Assembly (NCBI RefSeq): GCF_023856365.1
Contig: NC_064538.1
Coordinates: 3,551,832 to 3,615,831 of the forward strand
Origin: Brienomyrus brachyistius
Lineage: Eukaryota > Chordata > Actinopteri > Osteoglossiformes > Mormyridae
Reading direction: 5' to 3'
DNA: 64,000 bases
Shown one piece after another: positions 13,557 through 25,927 of this stretch (the stretch's first letter is position 1; each line of letters begins with the position of its first letter). A program made the position numbers and the translations under genes. The notes under the pieces were generated by a model that worked only from the letters and a program-made list of their open reading frames with translations, was not told the origin of the DNA and ran no database searches.

Positions 13557-15300
13557 TCAAGTAATGTTAGTAAGTAGGCAATCCTAATCTCTCTGCAGTT
13601 CAAATTAGTCAAGCAGCGACAGCCATAATTATCACTTGTGATGTCGTTCAGTTGTTCTATCTATCCATTTCCTTGCAAAGCACCCTTTTGCCTGCTGGAT
13701 CTCCTCATCTACAGGTTCTGCATGGTGAGCAGCCAGATCTCGTCAAGGCAGCCATTGCACATCAGATGCATCCCTTGACCGTGCAGCTTTTCCAACCTTT
13801 AGATGCATTGGTTTGTAAATAAAAACATTCATCTGTCCCGTGAAGATAAACGCGTCTCTCCTTGAGCCTAATCTCTGTACACGAGAGAGAAGGAGTGCCC
13901 CAGGCGGAGAGTGCTGCGCTGTAGATGCACTTTCTGATTCGTGTCTCCTGTAATATTGGTTGCTTTTCAGGAGGAAAGAAAAATCTACTTTGGCTCTAGA
14001 GAAAAGGACCCTAAATGCGCACACCACCTCTCTGGCCATCCACTCCTTCACACACACATTTGATTGTGAAGTAGATGTCTTGCTGTTTTTTTATTGTAAC
14101 GTCCACCATATAATTAAAATATTAACATAAAAGTATACAATTATATAGCATCCATGTAGCAGGTGATGCACATCGCATTACGTGCTCTTGCATGTTCTAG
14201 GTAAAACTTCACCCCAGATAACTGGGTGAAAATTGCATTTTAACAGGTACTATGAAGTTCACGGTAAAACCACTTTTAATGCGATAACTGTTATCACATT
14301 CAATTGCTAATTAGAGGATGGGATATTTTCAAAATAAATGAGTTTCATTTTATGTTATAAAAATGTGTTATAGAGTGGCTCACAACGTTTTATGGACCAT
14401 AGACTGTGTTACATGAAATGCTTGGATAATGATAATCATTAATACTTGTCTCAACACAATGTGTGGAGTAATGTTTGGCTCATTGGGTTAGGTCCTCAGT
14501 CACAAACTGCCCTATGTAACTCTCATCTCGGTGATGCCAGTGTACGTGTGTGTCGATGAGAAACATGAGTCACAAACACGCATGCGTGAAACGCTTCGTT
14601 TCCAGCTGAGATTTCCGAAGAGCAAGTCTGCATGGTTTGGTGCCTTTTGATGAGTGTGTGCTCAGCTGGTCTCGGCCTCTCCCGAAATTCAGAGAGCGTT
14701 ATGAAGCTGTCGCAGAGGCGAGCTGGGAAGGGGCCTTTCCCCGGTCCTCTGACAGCGATTCACTGGCCAAGCCTTTTTGCTTTAATCGGAAAATGGGGAG
14801 AAGCTCTTCTTCTCACTGGTTTTGTAAGCAGCAGTCTGTGTGTGCGTATGTGAGCGCTGTGGATGTAGAACTCACTCTAAAAGCCAGTGTTTCAATGTAA
14901 CCCAAGGTCAAAAGCACTGGGGCCTCTCGTAGTCGTCCTTAGTGAGGAAATTAAGTCCGTGTCAGGTTGGAAGATAACATGGGCGTATCTCGGATGATAC
15001 TGTCTGTCAGTGATGCCAGCTCTCACCCATCGGGCGTGACACTCGCACTTTCAGGCTCACGCAAGAAATATGGCAAATCTATATTCCATTAAAAACCTAG
15101 GATTAGCTACGTGAAATGTGTTGGAGTAGTTTGCAGACCCTACTGGGTTGCATATATGTAAAAGTGTTGCATATATGTGCTGACTTGGAAAATCTCACGC
15201 CTGCCAGCTGACTATAGTTGGCAGCCCTGCGATATACTGCTGCTCATTGTGGTCATGCTGAGTTCTCTTGCTGCTGGTGTTTATATAAATGTCATGAAGG
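13557..15300. other. Non-coding, no recognisable gene
   Basis: Mostly AT-rich single-copy sequence. The part at 14080-14460 is especially AT-rich. No repeat family or exon was recognised. Confidence 0.55.
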
Positions 15301-15304
15301 ATGG

Positions 15305-15490
15305 TATGGCAGTCTCTCAGCCACAAGGTTGTGGGGTTGATTCCTGGTTCGTGCATGTGTTGAATTTGCAGACTCATTTGGGTTTCTTCAGGGAACTCTG
15401 GTTTTCTCCCCTGGTCTGGAGACAGGCAGGTATTGCACGTAATTCCTGGGATGGGCTCCAAACCCTCCACTACATTGCATCCAAAAAGCT
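15305..15490 (+). repeat. Old SINE copy (tRNA-like head, L2-like tail)
   Basis: The segment has a divergent box B region (GGGGTTGATTCCTGG). It then reads in the same order as the better copy at 46755-47104: a GCAGACTCATTTGGG segment, TTCAGGGAACTCTGG, and the tail CCTGGGATGGGCTCCAAACC. It is heavily diverged, so the insertion is old. Confidence 0.6.
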
Positions 15491-16509
15491 GCTCTGCCAA
15501 TTCGTGTAGAAAGTCTTTCGGAAAGCTCCATACGTTTGGAATGAAAAAGCAAATTATTTTGTGTGTTAAACTGAGTTGTTTTCAGCAAGGAGCAAGAGTG
15601 TGAAAATAAGCACCAGGTGAAGATTCATTCCTGTAAACGATGATAGTGCCCGTGACTTTGATTTTTAACTTTTAATTAAAGTTTAGTTAAAATTCTCATC
15701 TTGTTCTGATCTGATGTTTCTCAGCACACTTCTGTCTTCAATTGCATCAACTTTTGCTTTAAATGCTGTATAATGGAATGAGACATCTTCAGTGGAAGGA
15801 AGCCGGCCGTGCTCTATGATTTCTGTCACGTTTCATCCAGATCTATCACCGGCACCAGAGGGCCACATTTGCAGCATCGGCTGGGATGTGGAGCCTGAAT
15901 CCCAGAAGACGCAGCTTCTACTCCGTGCAGATGAGTCAATCTTTCCAAGCTGGCGTTCCTGATAATCAAGCGGCCGTCGTCAGATGTAGTCGGGAAGGTG
16001 CACTGTGAATCGATGCCAGGCGTCGTAGCGTGTCTCTGCCCCTGCTGCTGGGTAATGCTCGGGAGTGTTGCAAAACCGTGTTTTTCCTGATACTCGGGCT
16101 GTTGTAAGATTTCTGTGGAGGCTGTGGAGTGGGGACACCAGTTAACTGCCCATGCTTGGTGACTAGTTCACTGGAACTAGGTACCTGCAGGTAAAAATTG
16201 CAAATTTAGATTTAAGGTTAGATTTAATTTCGGAATGTTTTGTTTTATTTTGATAAGACACAAAAAATAATTATCCTCTGATTTTTTTGAGATATGGCTA
16301 TTGCTGTTGAGGTGCCCTGACCTGACGAGTGGCATCCTGTCTTTTCATTTCCAGTTTTCAGGCTTTAATTTTTCCCTGGTTTAGTGTTTTTAGGATTCCA
16401 TGAGAAAATCTGAAGGTGACGAACAATATTTTTAGTCAAACTGAAATCTTAACTTTTTTTTTTTTCCTGGATGGCTTTTTCTATATCATGTTAACATCAA
16501 AATCTCAAA
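15491..16509. other. Non-coding, no recognisable gene
   Basis: No exon or repeat family was recognised. Several T-rich runs occur towards the 3' end (for example 16452-16465), just before the LINE relic. Confidence 0.55.
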
Positions 16510-17240
16510 ATCCCTCTTTTGAGAAACGGATCAACTCAGTGGTCAAAGTTGCTTCTTTCAGCTTCGTCTATTAGCCAAGGTTAAACCTTTTTTTTTTTAT
16601 CTCCTAGAGATCTCGAAATAATCACTCATGCTTTTATTTATTCCAGGCTTCATTTTTATAATTCTCTATACTCTGGGATTAGCAAATCTGATGCGTAGAA
16701 TGCAGCCGGTTCAAAATGCTTCTTCTTGCTTTTTGGTTGGGGCCAGAAAGAGTCTGTATCATTAATCTTGGCTCCCCTTCACTGGCTGCTGTTAGTTTTA
16801 GAATTTATTTTAAAAACCTGCTATTGGTTTTTAAAGCATTCCACAGACGTGCTCCCCAGCACGTTGCCCAAATGTCTGCGATGCACCAGCCATCTAGCGA
16901 TCGGATCTGCTTGTCGGACGTCTCTTACCACCTACCAAATGTAAAACAAAGGGGGGGGGGGGGCTTTGCATCTGCTGCACCTCGTTCATGGGACTCATTA
17001 CGTTTTTATATCAGGGAGCCAACTTTAAAACCAGATTAAAGACACACTTTTTATTCATTAGCATTTCAGGAACATCGATGATTCTGTTTTGCTTTGAAGT
17101 GCTTCATTCGCTTGCCCTCGTTTTTCATTTTGGACGTACTGCATTGTTTTTTTGTATTTTATTTATTAACTTTATTCTATGATTAATGTAAAGCACTTTG
17201 GTTACAACATTATTGGTGTTTTAAACGTCGTTTATTAATA
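16510..17240 (+). pseudogene. LINE ORF2 3' relic (CR1/L2/Rex1 group)
   Basis: This is the C-terminal end of a non-LTR retrotransposon reverse transcriptase, broken across all three frames. The recognisable pieces come in the expected order: CFFQLRLLAKVKPF near 16549-16590, a degraded ITHAFI..SRL segment near 16620, LHWL near 16775, RIYFKNLLLVFKAFHRRAP near 16802-16858, AAPRSWDSL near 16975, and FKTRLKTHF near 17027. In intact relatives these form one frame ending in a poorly conserved 3' tail. Several frameshifts and a run of 13 G (16951-16963) show the copy is dead. It is 5' truncated, as is usual for LINE insertions. The clade (Maui/L2 against Rex1/Babar) cannot be settled from this fragment. 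Confidence 0.88.
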
Positions 17241-18360
17241 AATTGCCATTGACATTACATTTATATGTATGGGAACCTGACAATATGGCATAGGGTCTTG
17301 TAAGTTTTTTTCTTTTATGTGAAAAAATATTTAAATGTGACATTTCTGGACAGGGAAATAAGCTGAATCTGCAGTGTTTTGGGGCAGTGTTTCCTCCAGT
17401 CAATGTACCTACCTGCTGGTACCTTCCGGAACATTCTTCTTCTTCTCTGAGTCTGCTGTGGAGAGCAGTATGGACACCAGCTTTTGTAAAGACCTGGATA
17501 ATTTATCTCTGGATTATTTTTAAGATAATTGTGCCACTCGTGTAATGTGTTCCAGCACTTACTCTCACTTGCACGCTCGCTCACGCTCTCTCACGCTCGC
17601 TCGCTCTCCCTCTCCTGCTCATCTCTTATGAGCTCCTGTCTGTCGGCCGCATTTTAAACACTCAGACTAATGTACAAGCCGAAGTCCCTGCATGGTGGAC
17701 TCACAGCAGCTGGCTACCTCGTTACTGGGTGTGTTGTACATAACCGAGGCCTACAAGTATATTATGGAGCTGAAAGGTGGCCAATCAGAGAGCATTGATG
17801 TAACCCAGAATGCTGCCACACCTTAAACTGGGCGTATAAGGGGGTGGGGGGCAAGGCAATGACTGTAGTTTGATGGGGGAGGGTTTTGAGAGCCCATCCC
17901 CCAGTCAGCATTGTAAGTCCGCACATAGGAACACACACATGGCCCCAAGCCCTTGCTCACCACCCTAAAATGCTAAAGCTAGCCATTCTTTGTGCTTCCT
18001 TTATTTGCTTGCTTGTTTGTTTACGTATCGCGCTGCATTTCCCGTCACGCTCCACTTTGGAGGAGATGCTCGCTCGCCAATTTAGCAAATCTCATCCGCA
18101 TACACCTGCAGTGCACTCATCTGTCCCATAAACTCCAGCCAGTACCAGTGGCAGCTGTGAGTCTTGCAACATTGCCTTTGCTCCCGAATCCCGGAATCAA
18201 CATCCACCAGCCGCAAGACCCCCAACCCCCCCCCCCCACCCCGCATGTTTTCTCTCCTCCCCATTGCTCAGCTGATACGGTCGTCTTTATTATCTGTAGA
18301 CCTTTCTGCAGCTGAAGAGACACAGGAGCTCTGTTGATTAAACGTCTTGGCTACTGTGCG
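17241..18360. other. Non-coding, no recognisable gene
   Basis: No exon was seen. A short imperfect CTCGCTCACGCT repeat lies near 17570-17615, and a C-rich run lies at 18227-18241. Confidence 0.55.
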
Positions 18361-18364
18361 GGGC

Positions 18365-18471
18365 GCCGTGTGCGCATAGGGGGCGCTCTCACTCCCGCGG
18401 CTGGCCCCGTGCGGGAGGCCGTGTGTGCATAGGGGGCGCTCTCACTCCCGCGGCTGGCCCCGTGCGGCGCG
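18365..18471. repeat. 53-bp tandem duplication
   Basis: A GC- and CpG-rich 53-bp unit starting GCCGTGTG and containing TAGGGGGCGCTCTCACTCCC occurs twice head to tail with only a few differences. Each copy carries an AGGGGGCGCTC core, which is close to a CTCF half-site. Confidence 0.92.
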
Positions 18472-19224
18472 GTTTCTTAGGATTGTTTGATGAATTGCTC
18501 CTCTTCTCCCTGCAAAATTAGGCTGTTTAAATATTTTCACTGAAAAAAAATGTACTTTTGATTCACCATGGGGGGAGGATTTCTGCTTCCATCCTTTGCC
18601 GGACGGTCGGCTGGGGGCGGCATGTCGGGCTCGACCCTCTGGGACCCGGCACCGAATTGACTACAGTCTGTGTGAATGCAAAGCGATGGCACTTTGGTAA
18701 ATATCGGTTCCTGCACTGGAAAGCGGCCCCTTAAATCCATCACTCATACCCACCACATTCAGGAGTCGCTCTTTCTTGCCACGAGGTTACTTAGTCCATC
18801 CTCTGACTGCCATCACTCGCTGCAAGTCATTGTAGCACATCTCTGGCCACCTGTGAGACGCGTCTGCCTTAATCTGTATTAAAATGGGACTGAGCTGCCA
18901 GCTCTTAAAGCACCTGGACCCTAATGTCACTTGAAGAGGTTCTAAGAGCCTTTTTTGCGCTTCCTCCCCACTGTCACATGTGCCTGCCATGTTCTTGATG
19001 GAAGTGACATCGCCCAACGCCATTAGCTGTGACATTTACTGCCATATTACTAGTGTTCCAGCGTGAAATTTCTGCTGCTGTGTGATCCGGCTATGAGCCA
19101 GACCTCCGCACCGCCTTGCCACTGTGGATACCTGTCAAGATCCCCTATAATGAGGGTGTCACCCGGTCTCTCGAGGCTGAGCTCTATCCTTGTGTTTCAG
19201 TGGCAAGCCGGGCAGAGCCCAGTA
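18472..19224. other. Non-coding, no recognisable gene
   Basis: No exon or mobile element was recognised. The sequence is well-mixed and repeat-free. Confidence 0.5.
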
Positions 19225-19380
19225 TTAGCTAATAGCATACTAGCCTTGTGTGCATTGTCCAATCAGAGCACACCGCAGGCTCATGTGGCATGGTTGTAAT
19301 TAGCAATTAGCTAACTAGCATTATGTGTGTCGTCCAATCGGAACATGCCGCAGGCTCACATGGGGTTGCCGTAGCGGCTT
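19225..19380. repeat. Diverged 75-bp tandem duplication
   Basis: Two copies share CTAGC, a TGTGTG segment, GTCCAATC, CACCGCAGGCTCATGTGG (ATGCCGCAGGCTCACATGG in the second) and the order of these blocks. The GTCCAATC anchors lie 75 bp apart. The divergence suggests an old duplication. Confidence 0.8.
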
Positions 19381-20184
19381 TTGAATGTTGGAAAGGTGTC
19401 AAGGGCATCCCTGCTGTCAAAGCCTGGGATGCCTTTACAGTCTCTTCGTGCCTTTGCTGAGTGTCAGCTTTGACCTTGTTTAATGTCTTTGTCTTGGGTG
19501 GTTGGTGCTGCCCTTGTGCGTGTTTGTCTGTGCGTGTACATACTTTTTTTTTTTTTTTCACCGTAAAAGTTCCATTAACATGAACATGGCCATTAAATCC
19601 AGGCCTCTGCCCTCTCGACGGCGGCCATTCGCTCCCCACGCTGCTTCTGTAATTTGAGTGGCCCTGGTTGAGATTGAATTTATGAAGCTCAGAGCTCGGT
19701 GAAGGGCTGCTTTAAGAGAAACGTAGTGAACCCCGGTGGAGCCCTCCCCGGCCGCACTGGAGACTCTCTTCCCCCCCCTCCATTAAATCCCGGTTTGATC
19801 GCTCAGCCCTGAGCCCCAACGCCTCAGCCAGCCCTAATCCCCTGGTGGTGTGCAGAGACAGCCGCTCTCTGTCTTAATTCCCATCAAAGCTCATACCGTT
19901 TCTCACCCGCGCTGTTTTGGTGTGTACTGCAAAACGGAGGGATGTGGTCCTATGCCCCCCCCCCCCTCCCCAGCACCAAGCCGTCAGATGAACAGGGCGG
20001 TGAGGAATGAAGATGTTCCTCTTCTGTTGAGTGTGTGTGTGTGTGTTTTGCGTGTGCATGTGTCTGGGTTATGTATGTTATGTATGTTGTGGGGGCCACA
20101 CTCTGATCATTTTGTTGTTTTGGTTCCCATTCGAATAACCTAAATTTTATACAAATCTGTGACTGCAATCAAAAAAATAATTTG
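19381..20184. other. Non-coding, no recognisable gene
   Basis: No exon was recognised. It contains a T run (19542-19558), a C run near 19956-19966 and a short TG tract near 20030-20046. Confidence 0.5.
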
Positions 20185-20284
20185 TTCCATAAATCTTGTA
20201 TTTCATTTGGTTACTTACTGTATGGATAAGGTTAGCGCTGGGTAGGGGTTAAGGTTGACATACGGTTAGGGTTTTTCCCATGCA
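20185..20284 (-). repeat. Dispersed repeat, copy B
   Basis: The reverse complement of this stretch matches 10765-10890, including GGGAAAAACCCTAACC, CTACCCAGCGCTAACCTTA and AAGTAACCAAATGAAATA. As in copy A, the GGGAAAAACCC end faces a CA/TG microsatellite a few bases away. Confidence 0.75.
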
Positions 20285-20295
20285 AATGAATGGAT

Positions 20296-20296
<1 letters not shown>

Positions 20297-20385
<89 letters not shown>
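20297..20385. repeat. (GT)n microsatellite
   Basis: About 44 perfect GT units, directly following dispersed repeat copy B. Perfect tracts this long are expected to vary in length between individuals. Confidence 0.98.
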
Positions 20386-20386
<1 letters not shown>

Positions 20387-20876
20387 AGCCATGAAGTCAG
20401 CAGTGGCTTGAATGTGCTTCTGAAACCTCAGTATTCAACTGCGGTCTTGCCAGTGCAGCCAGAATGGCATGAATACGACTCTTGGTTATCATGCCGCTGT
20501 GCTAGAAAAATTAGCCGATTGTAAACGAATCCATGATGGAGATGCCAAAATGACAGATTTGATGGAGCCCATTTGTGTCTGAAGGTTGTTTCTCCGCCCC
20601 TTTGCTTGTTTTTTTTAAGCCTGGAGATTCGGAACTGATGGCTTTTCATTCTCTCGTTTTTTCTCTCTTGTCTAGCTGGGCTTCCGCTGAGTCAAAGGGC
20701 CTCTGTCCTTCTCCGTTCTTACTTTGCAGCCCACATCTATCCTCTCCGTCGCTTGTCCATCTGCATAATTTGCCCCTTTTTCCTCCTCGCTGGTCGGTCT
20801 TTACCCGCCGTTCGCATGCTGGGCTCTACCCTCTGCGGTTTTATTTTAAAATTTTTTTTCCCAGTAGCAGGCTTGC

Positions 20877-20884
<8 letters not shown>
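20386..20884. other. Non-coding, no recognisable gene
   Basis: Pyrimidine-rich sequence with no recognisable exon or repeat family. Confidence 0.5.

Positions 20885-20924
<40 letters not shown>
20885..20924. repeat. Poly(T) tract of 40
   Basis: An uninterrupted run of 40 T. It could be the poly(A) tail of a retroposed sequence lying at 20925 onwards on the minus strand. I see no AATAAA signal next to it and no gene-like sequence in that position, so simple homopolymer expansion is as likely. Confidence 0.95.
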
Positions 20925-20925
<1 letters not shown>

Positions 20926-21183
20926 TGACGACGATTTATAGGTAATTTTAACTCCATTTTGAGCTGCTAAGTGGCAAACTGGAAAGTTTTTCATTTTGAT
21001 GACAAGCTTTTCTAACATTACTGATAACATGATATAATGATTCAGACCCTAGCCTGTAGTCGCCTTTACAGAAGATGCACGACTGTCATCAGCCCATTTC
21101 TCCCTCTAATTCACAGCAGTCTTGTTTTCAACATTTTGCCATTTGCTTATTGGTCAGAAATGTGAATGAGTCCCACCCCCAGA

Positions 21184-21363
21184 TTTTTGTGCACAGAAAT
21201 CCAAAGGAATGTTTCATCTTGTGCACAGAACTGAAATTATCACTTCGCGTTCCGTGGACAAGCCTGATTCTGTGGAATCACAAAATGCAAAAAAGCTTCT
21301 GTCCACGAAACGCAAAGTGCACAAGATGAAACAACATACCTTTTGATCTCTGTGCACAAAAGA
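21184..21363. repeat. Large imperfect inverted repeat
   Basis: Left arm (about 21184-21262) and right arm (about 21290-21363) are reverse complements. Shared blocks in order are TTTGTGCACAGA, ATC.AAAGG, TTTCATCTTGTGCAC (exact, 15 bases) and GCGTT.CGTGGACA. The left arm carries about 17 extra bases after the second GTGCAC. The loop is about 30 bases. It could be a short fold-back element, or a hairpin formed by two opposed insertions. Confidence 0.88.
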
Positions 21364-21513
21364 AAGTGAGTTTCTTTTTGCTTTTGTGTATAGAATACAG
21401 CAGGTATTCCCTGATCTCATCATTAAAAACATTCTGTGGCACAAATAGCGGTATTTCGTACACGGATATAAGCATTTGACACTTGGAGCCCTGTATGCTG
21501 CTGCCATTTCACT

Positions 21514-21603
21514 GTGTCCTGATTGTGTACGCTGGTGTCCTGATTGTGTACGCTGGTGTCCTGATTGTGTACCCTGGTGTCCGGATTGTGTACCCTGGTG
21601 CCA
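21514..21603. repeat. 21-bp tandem repeat, 4 copies
   Basis: Four copies of a 21-bp unit containing GTGTCCTGATTGTGTACGCT, differing by one or two bases, form a short array. The unit is a multiple of three, so the frame stays open and gives CPDCVRW repeats. I judge this incidental. Confidence 0.93.
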
Positions 21604-22195
21604 GCAACATGTAATTGTAGCTGACATCTTTACCGTGAGACAATTTGTCTGTCCTTTTATCCCAACATCCTTAAGTAACCTGAACTTTTTTTATTTTGGG
21701 AGTAAGTTCATATGGGTTTAATGTTGAATAGGAGGCCATGCACAGTCAATCAGTGTCACTTTGTGTAGCTGCTCTTCATTTCAGTATAAAATCCATTGCA
21801 AGAAAATATTTTTCAAAATGTCTCCTGTCTTATTTCACGTAGTTATTCATGGACTGGAAACTCCTCCATAAACTGGTTTTCCAGCACCAGTGAGTCATCT
21901 GTGAAGTTGGGCCCCCTGCTTTTCACTGTCACACATCGCAACTTCACAGGGTTGATGTGGTTTTTTTGCTACTTGATGCATTGATGGACCATCTGGCTTA
22001 TTCACTAAACTCCTGTCCACAGTCATATCTTTGCATCTCTTCGTATTCTTGAATAACTGGTCAATTTCCCCTAACAATCAAGTCAATCAACTTTGTGGTG
22101 AGATGCGAGACCGCTGTCAACATTACAGCAAGTCTCACGGTGTAGCTTACACAATGTACCCTTCTGGATACAGCCGTCTAGGTTGGAGTTCGCAA
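21604..22195. other. Non-coding, no recognisable gene
   Basis: AT-rich sequence with no exon or family-level repeat recognised. Confidence 0.5.
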
Positions 22196-22262
22196 TGCTG
22201 AGTATACCCTACAGAGTGTACCCTATGGAGTATACCCTACAGAGTGTACCCTATGGAGTGTG
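22196..22262. repeat. 15/30-bp tandem repeat
   Basis: Alternating GAGTATACCCTACA and GAGTGTACCCTATG units give a roughly 30-bp period made of two related 15-bp halves, with about two full periods. Confidence 0.88.
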
Positions 22263-25200
22263 CACTACTGGGTGGGCCCAGTTCAATATTGCGTAGAGAT
22301 TATATTCCTCTCAGTGAACCTGACAGACTTTAATCTTGGGTGGAATGTGAATTTCTGGGGTGGTCTGCCAAGCACACACTAATCTCCATGACAACCACTT
22401 TATTATGGAAGACGAGTGAGGACACACTTATGGTGCGGCCTATGGTAGCTCGTAGTGTTTCACAACATGGATGTGAACAGACGTCGCACATTGTTTTCAG
22501 CCAAGTGGAGGCTGTTATTCAATGCAGCTTCCGTAAATTACACCAGCAAATCCTTGTACCCCAGCCTGTGACAGATGGGTGAAATGTGTAAAATCATAAA
22601 CCATTTGCCTTAGAAGTAACTAAACAGCTTGAAAACAACCATCTGTTGGCATCATAGCCTGTTATGGGTCGTTAGTTATCGTCCATCTTGCATAAAAATA
22701 ATGAAACTGTGTGGAATGAAATTGGGTGCTATGGTGTGCTTGAATTTCTCGTACTGCGTGATTTCGTGTGCATGGTCCATGCCGCCTCAGACGGGATTTG
22801 GGATCGTCGTGTCCCTACACTGGAAAAACTGGGGAAAATAGCTTCAGTGTGATGACGCTGTATTGATCGAGTTACTTTTTGAGTACGCTTTGCCAACCCA
22901 GTACCCCTCCAACAGATGCGGTCATGGTTAACACTTTGTTCACCACCAGCTCTCACACCAGCTGGTCTACGCAGCGTTCACCCCCAGCTAGTTCACCGAG
23001 ATTTCTCTCACCAACTTCCAACGAGCGCCCGGTTTATGTACCTGAACTCTGTTTACCTGTTCCTGTTCATTAACCCGGATATTTTACCAGGGTATAATGT
23101 AAGCAAGACCTGAAGATGGTTCCAGCAAAAGGGAAATGGATGGAAACACAGATAAGATTTGTGGCTGTAAGAGAGGAAGAACGGGGGGGGGAACCCTTTG
23201 TACTTGCTATAAGGAAAACTGTAATTCATCAGCTGCCATCACCCCCCCCGTGGTATCCATTCCCCATCCTCTCAAAGCTCATACCCCACACGTCACTGCA
23301 CACCTTAGCGCGTCCGCAGTGCTTATAGCAGGTGGGGTGCAGACGGCCTGGTGGCAGAAGCGCACTAAGATCCATTTCCTGCTGGTTTACTGTCAAGCTG
23401 AAAGATGCCGCTTGATTCGAGCTTTTGCCCTGTGATGTCAGGGCTGTGCTGGAAGCTGCTTCTCGGTCTGCTTCCTTCTCCACTGCGCAGAGCTCTGCCC
23501 AGTGGGAAGAAACAGCTTCTCCATAAAGGTTTCCCACATCAGCACCTCCAGTGAAGAGAGAGGGTAGCTGACAGGCCTTATGTCCCTGTTCCCAGTTGTC
23601 ACAGAGGTGTGTGCAGGTGTAAGAACAAGCCTGTTGGGCTTGGCGCGTCATAGCCGAGTCTGCTGTGCCTTGTACTTCCTGCTCCACTCGAGATCAGAAG
23701 CTGTTTTGAAGGCACCAGATGTAGGGCTGTTTGTGTGGTAAAAACCCATTTTGGTCTGCGTGCCCGTGTTCATATATTTTTATGAAGCTCATCATTTGTT
23801 CGTTTTGCTCAAATGAGATTTGGCCATATTGGTGTATATCTGAATCTACACAGCGTGGTGTTTTTGGACATAATCACAGTCAGAGGCCTTGTAAACCAAG
23901 CAGACCAAAACTGTTCCAGGGCTGCTGTTTCCTGCATTCATCCAGCATGGTGCCAGATTCTGCTGTCTCACCTCCCAATATCAGCGGTGATGCTCAGCTG
24001 TCTCACACCTCCTAAGCAAAAAAAGCTTGTTCAGACGAAATAAGTCTGACTAACCTGACTTCTTCAGGTAAGGAGTTCTGATCAGCTTCACGTAAACGCA
24101 ACATTAATCTGCCGTTGCTCGTATTTGGGAGACATGCAGAGGGTGGAGTTCATGAGAGCATCTCCAATAATAATAAAGTCCTATATTTCCTCTCTGTTGT
24201 GACCAAGCCTCTGTGGCAAATAAGCCTTTAAGTCTGGGCACATGGCAGTAATACTTGGGGTGACCCGTTATTCACAAGCAAGGAAAAACTACTCTGTTCT
24301 ATTGCAGCTGTCCGCAACACCACGGCTCCCCCAGCCAGGTCGTCTTGATGGGCCTTGTCTCACCCGCTGTGCCCCCCTGACATTTTTAGGTAATGTACAA
24401 CCTTTTGCTAGCGCTGATAGGGTCAGTGGAGCTACCAGTGTAAGTCTGCAGGTACAGAACATAACCCCTAGGGGGCGTCCATGACGAAAATCTCAAACTG
24501 GATATGCAGGCCACACTGCATTGTATTCATCCTGGTGTATGAATGCCAGTAATGTTTCACCACAATGGATTCCCCCCATCATTCACTCGTCCTAAATCGA
24601 CGGATACCATAAGATACGCCATGTTTATGTTTGAGGGATCTGCTGCTCCAGCAGAACTAGGTGGGACTCCCTGGACGTTTTGTGCAGGGTGGATTGTGCA
24701 TTCTGAGATGGGCTCCTCACGGTCGGTTTGCAATTTTTAAACCAAGATCAAAAATAGTCTTTTGTTTTCAGTTTGGAAGACTGGCGTTGCATACTTTGTA
24801 AAGATTTTTTTTCCTGTAACATTAATTGAAATACTCTTCTGGCAAGAGTGAATTTGAGCGCATTTATTTGTTGTGCTGATGAATGTCAGACGTCTGTGTA
24901 TGCGTCCATGGAGGGCTTGAGACTTTGCCGTCTACCTGCTGCCTGGGGGGCTTTGGGATGCGTACAGCCGCCGCCGTTAATGACGTGGGATCAGGTGGAG
25001 CGTCTCGGGGGTCCTCTGAGAAGACCACATAATGTAAAGACAAAGACCTGGAAGCGGAGGGAAGTTTCTTAATTTTGGAGACACCTCGCGCTTCAGTGCG
25101 GAGTTCTCGCTCTGGGTCAAGTACCGCAAATAACGCCGGCTGCCCAGTGATCATGCAGTACTACCCAGCACGGCTCTCTGCAGAATATGAAGGAGAACCT

Positions 25201-25927
25201 TGCTGCTTGTTTCGAGCCCTTCGAACCTTCGGTGCCGTTCGTCAATTAAAATGTCGTTAATTCAGTCTGCTGGGGGGGGGTCCCATCTGTTAGCGGTTGA
25301 CAGCGGGATGATTATTGAGTGTGCTAGATGGGAAATGCAACTTTGAAATGAGCAGCGGTACAGCTGAATAGGGGGTGGGGGCAGGGGGGGGGGGAAAAAA
25401 CATTCTGCAAATTACGTTGTTCTACTTATTTACAATGTCCGTCTAGCATGCTTGATGTCAACAGTTTTCTGGAAGAACCTGTTTTGGTGAAGGGCTTAGA
25501 GGCTCTTGGTGCAGAACGTTCCGTGTCCACAGGATTGATGCGGATTCGGATGATGGAGCGGAGCGGGAAAGCAGGGAGCGAGGAGAATGCTTCTACTGCA
25601 GAGGAGGAAGAGACTCAAGGAGACGTGTAACTCGGGAGCCTGCAAGCTGTCCGAAGACCAGGCCGATTGCAGCCTTTCTGCAACATCGTTCAGAATCTTC
25701 TAACCTTCAGACCTAATGACATCACTGCTTATTCTCCTTAGAAGAACATTTTGTTACCACATTATAATAAAATAACCTTTCAAAATAACTAATGGCTCCA
25801 GGATGTTGTCTACCTTGATTTGAAAATTCTGACACCTTTAGTCCAGAATCTGTTTATTCCTAATGTACTGAGACGTAGGTGAAACCCTTTGGTTTGATAC
25901 TCTGGGATTTGAAACAAATGGAAAGTA
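22263..25927. other. Non-coding, no recognisable gene
   Basis: No exon with homology I recognise was found on either strand. The longest open frame (152 codons, minus strand, 23229-23687) has no domain I know. G-rich runs occur near 25273 and 25386. Confidence 0.5.

Noticed and set aside
20885..20924. Poly(T) of 40 as the tail of a processed pseudogene
   Set aside because: No gene-like sequence, polyadenylation signal or target-site duplication was seen next to it.
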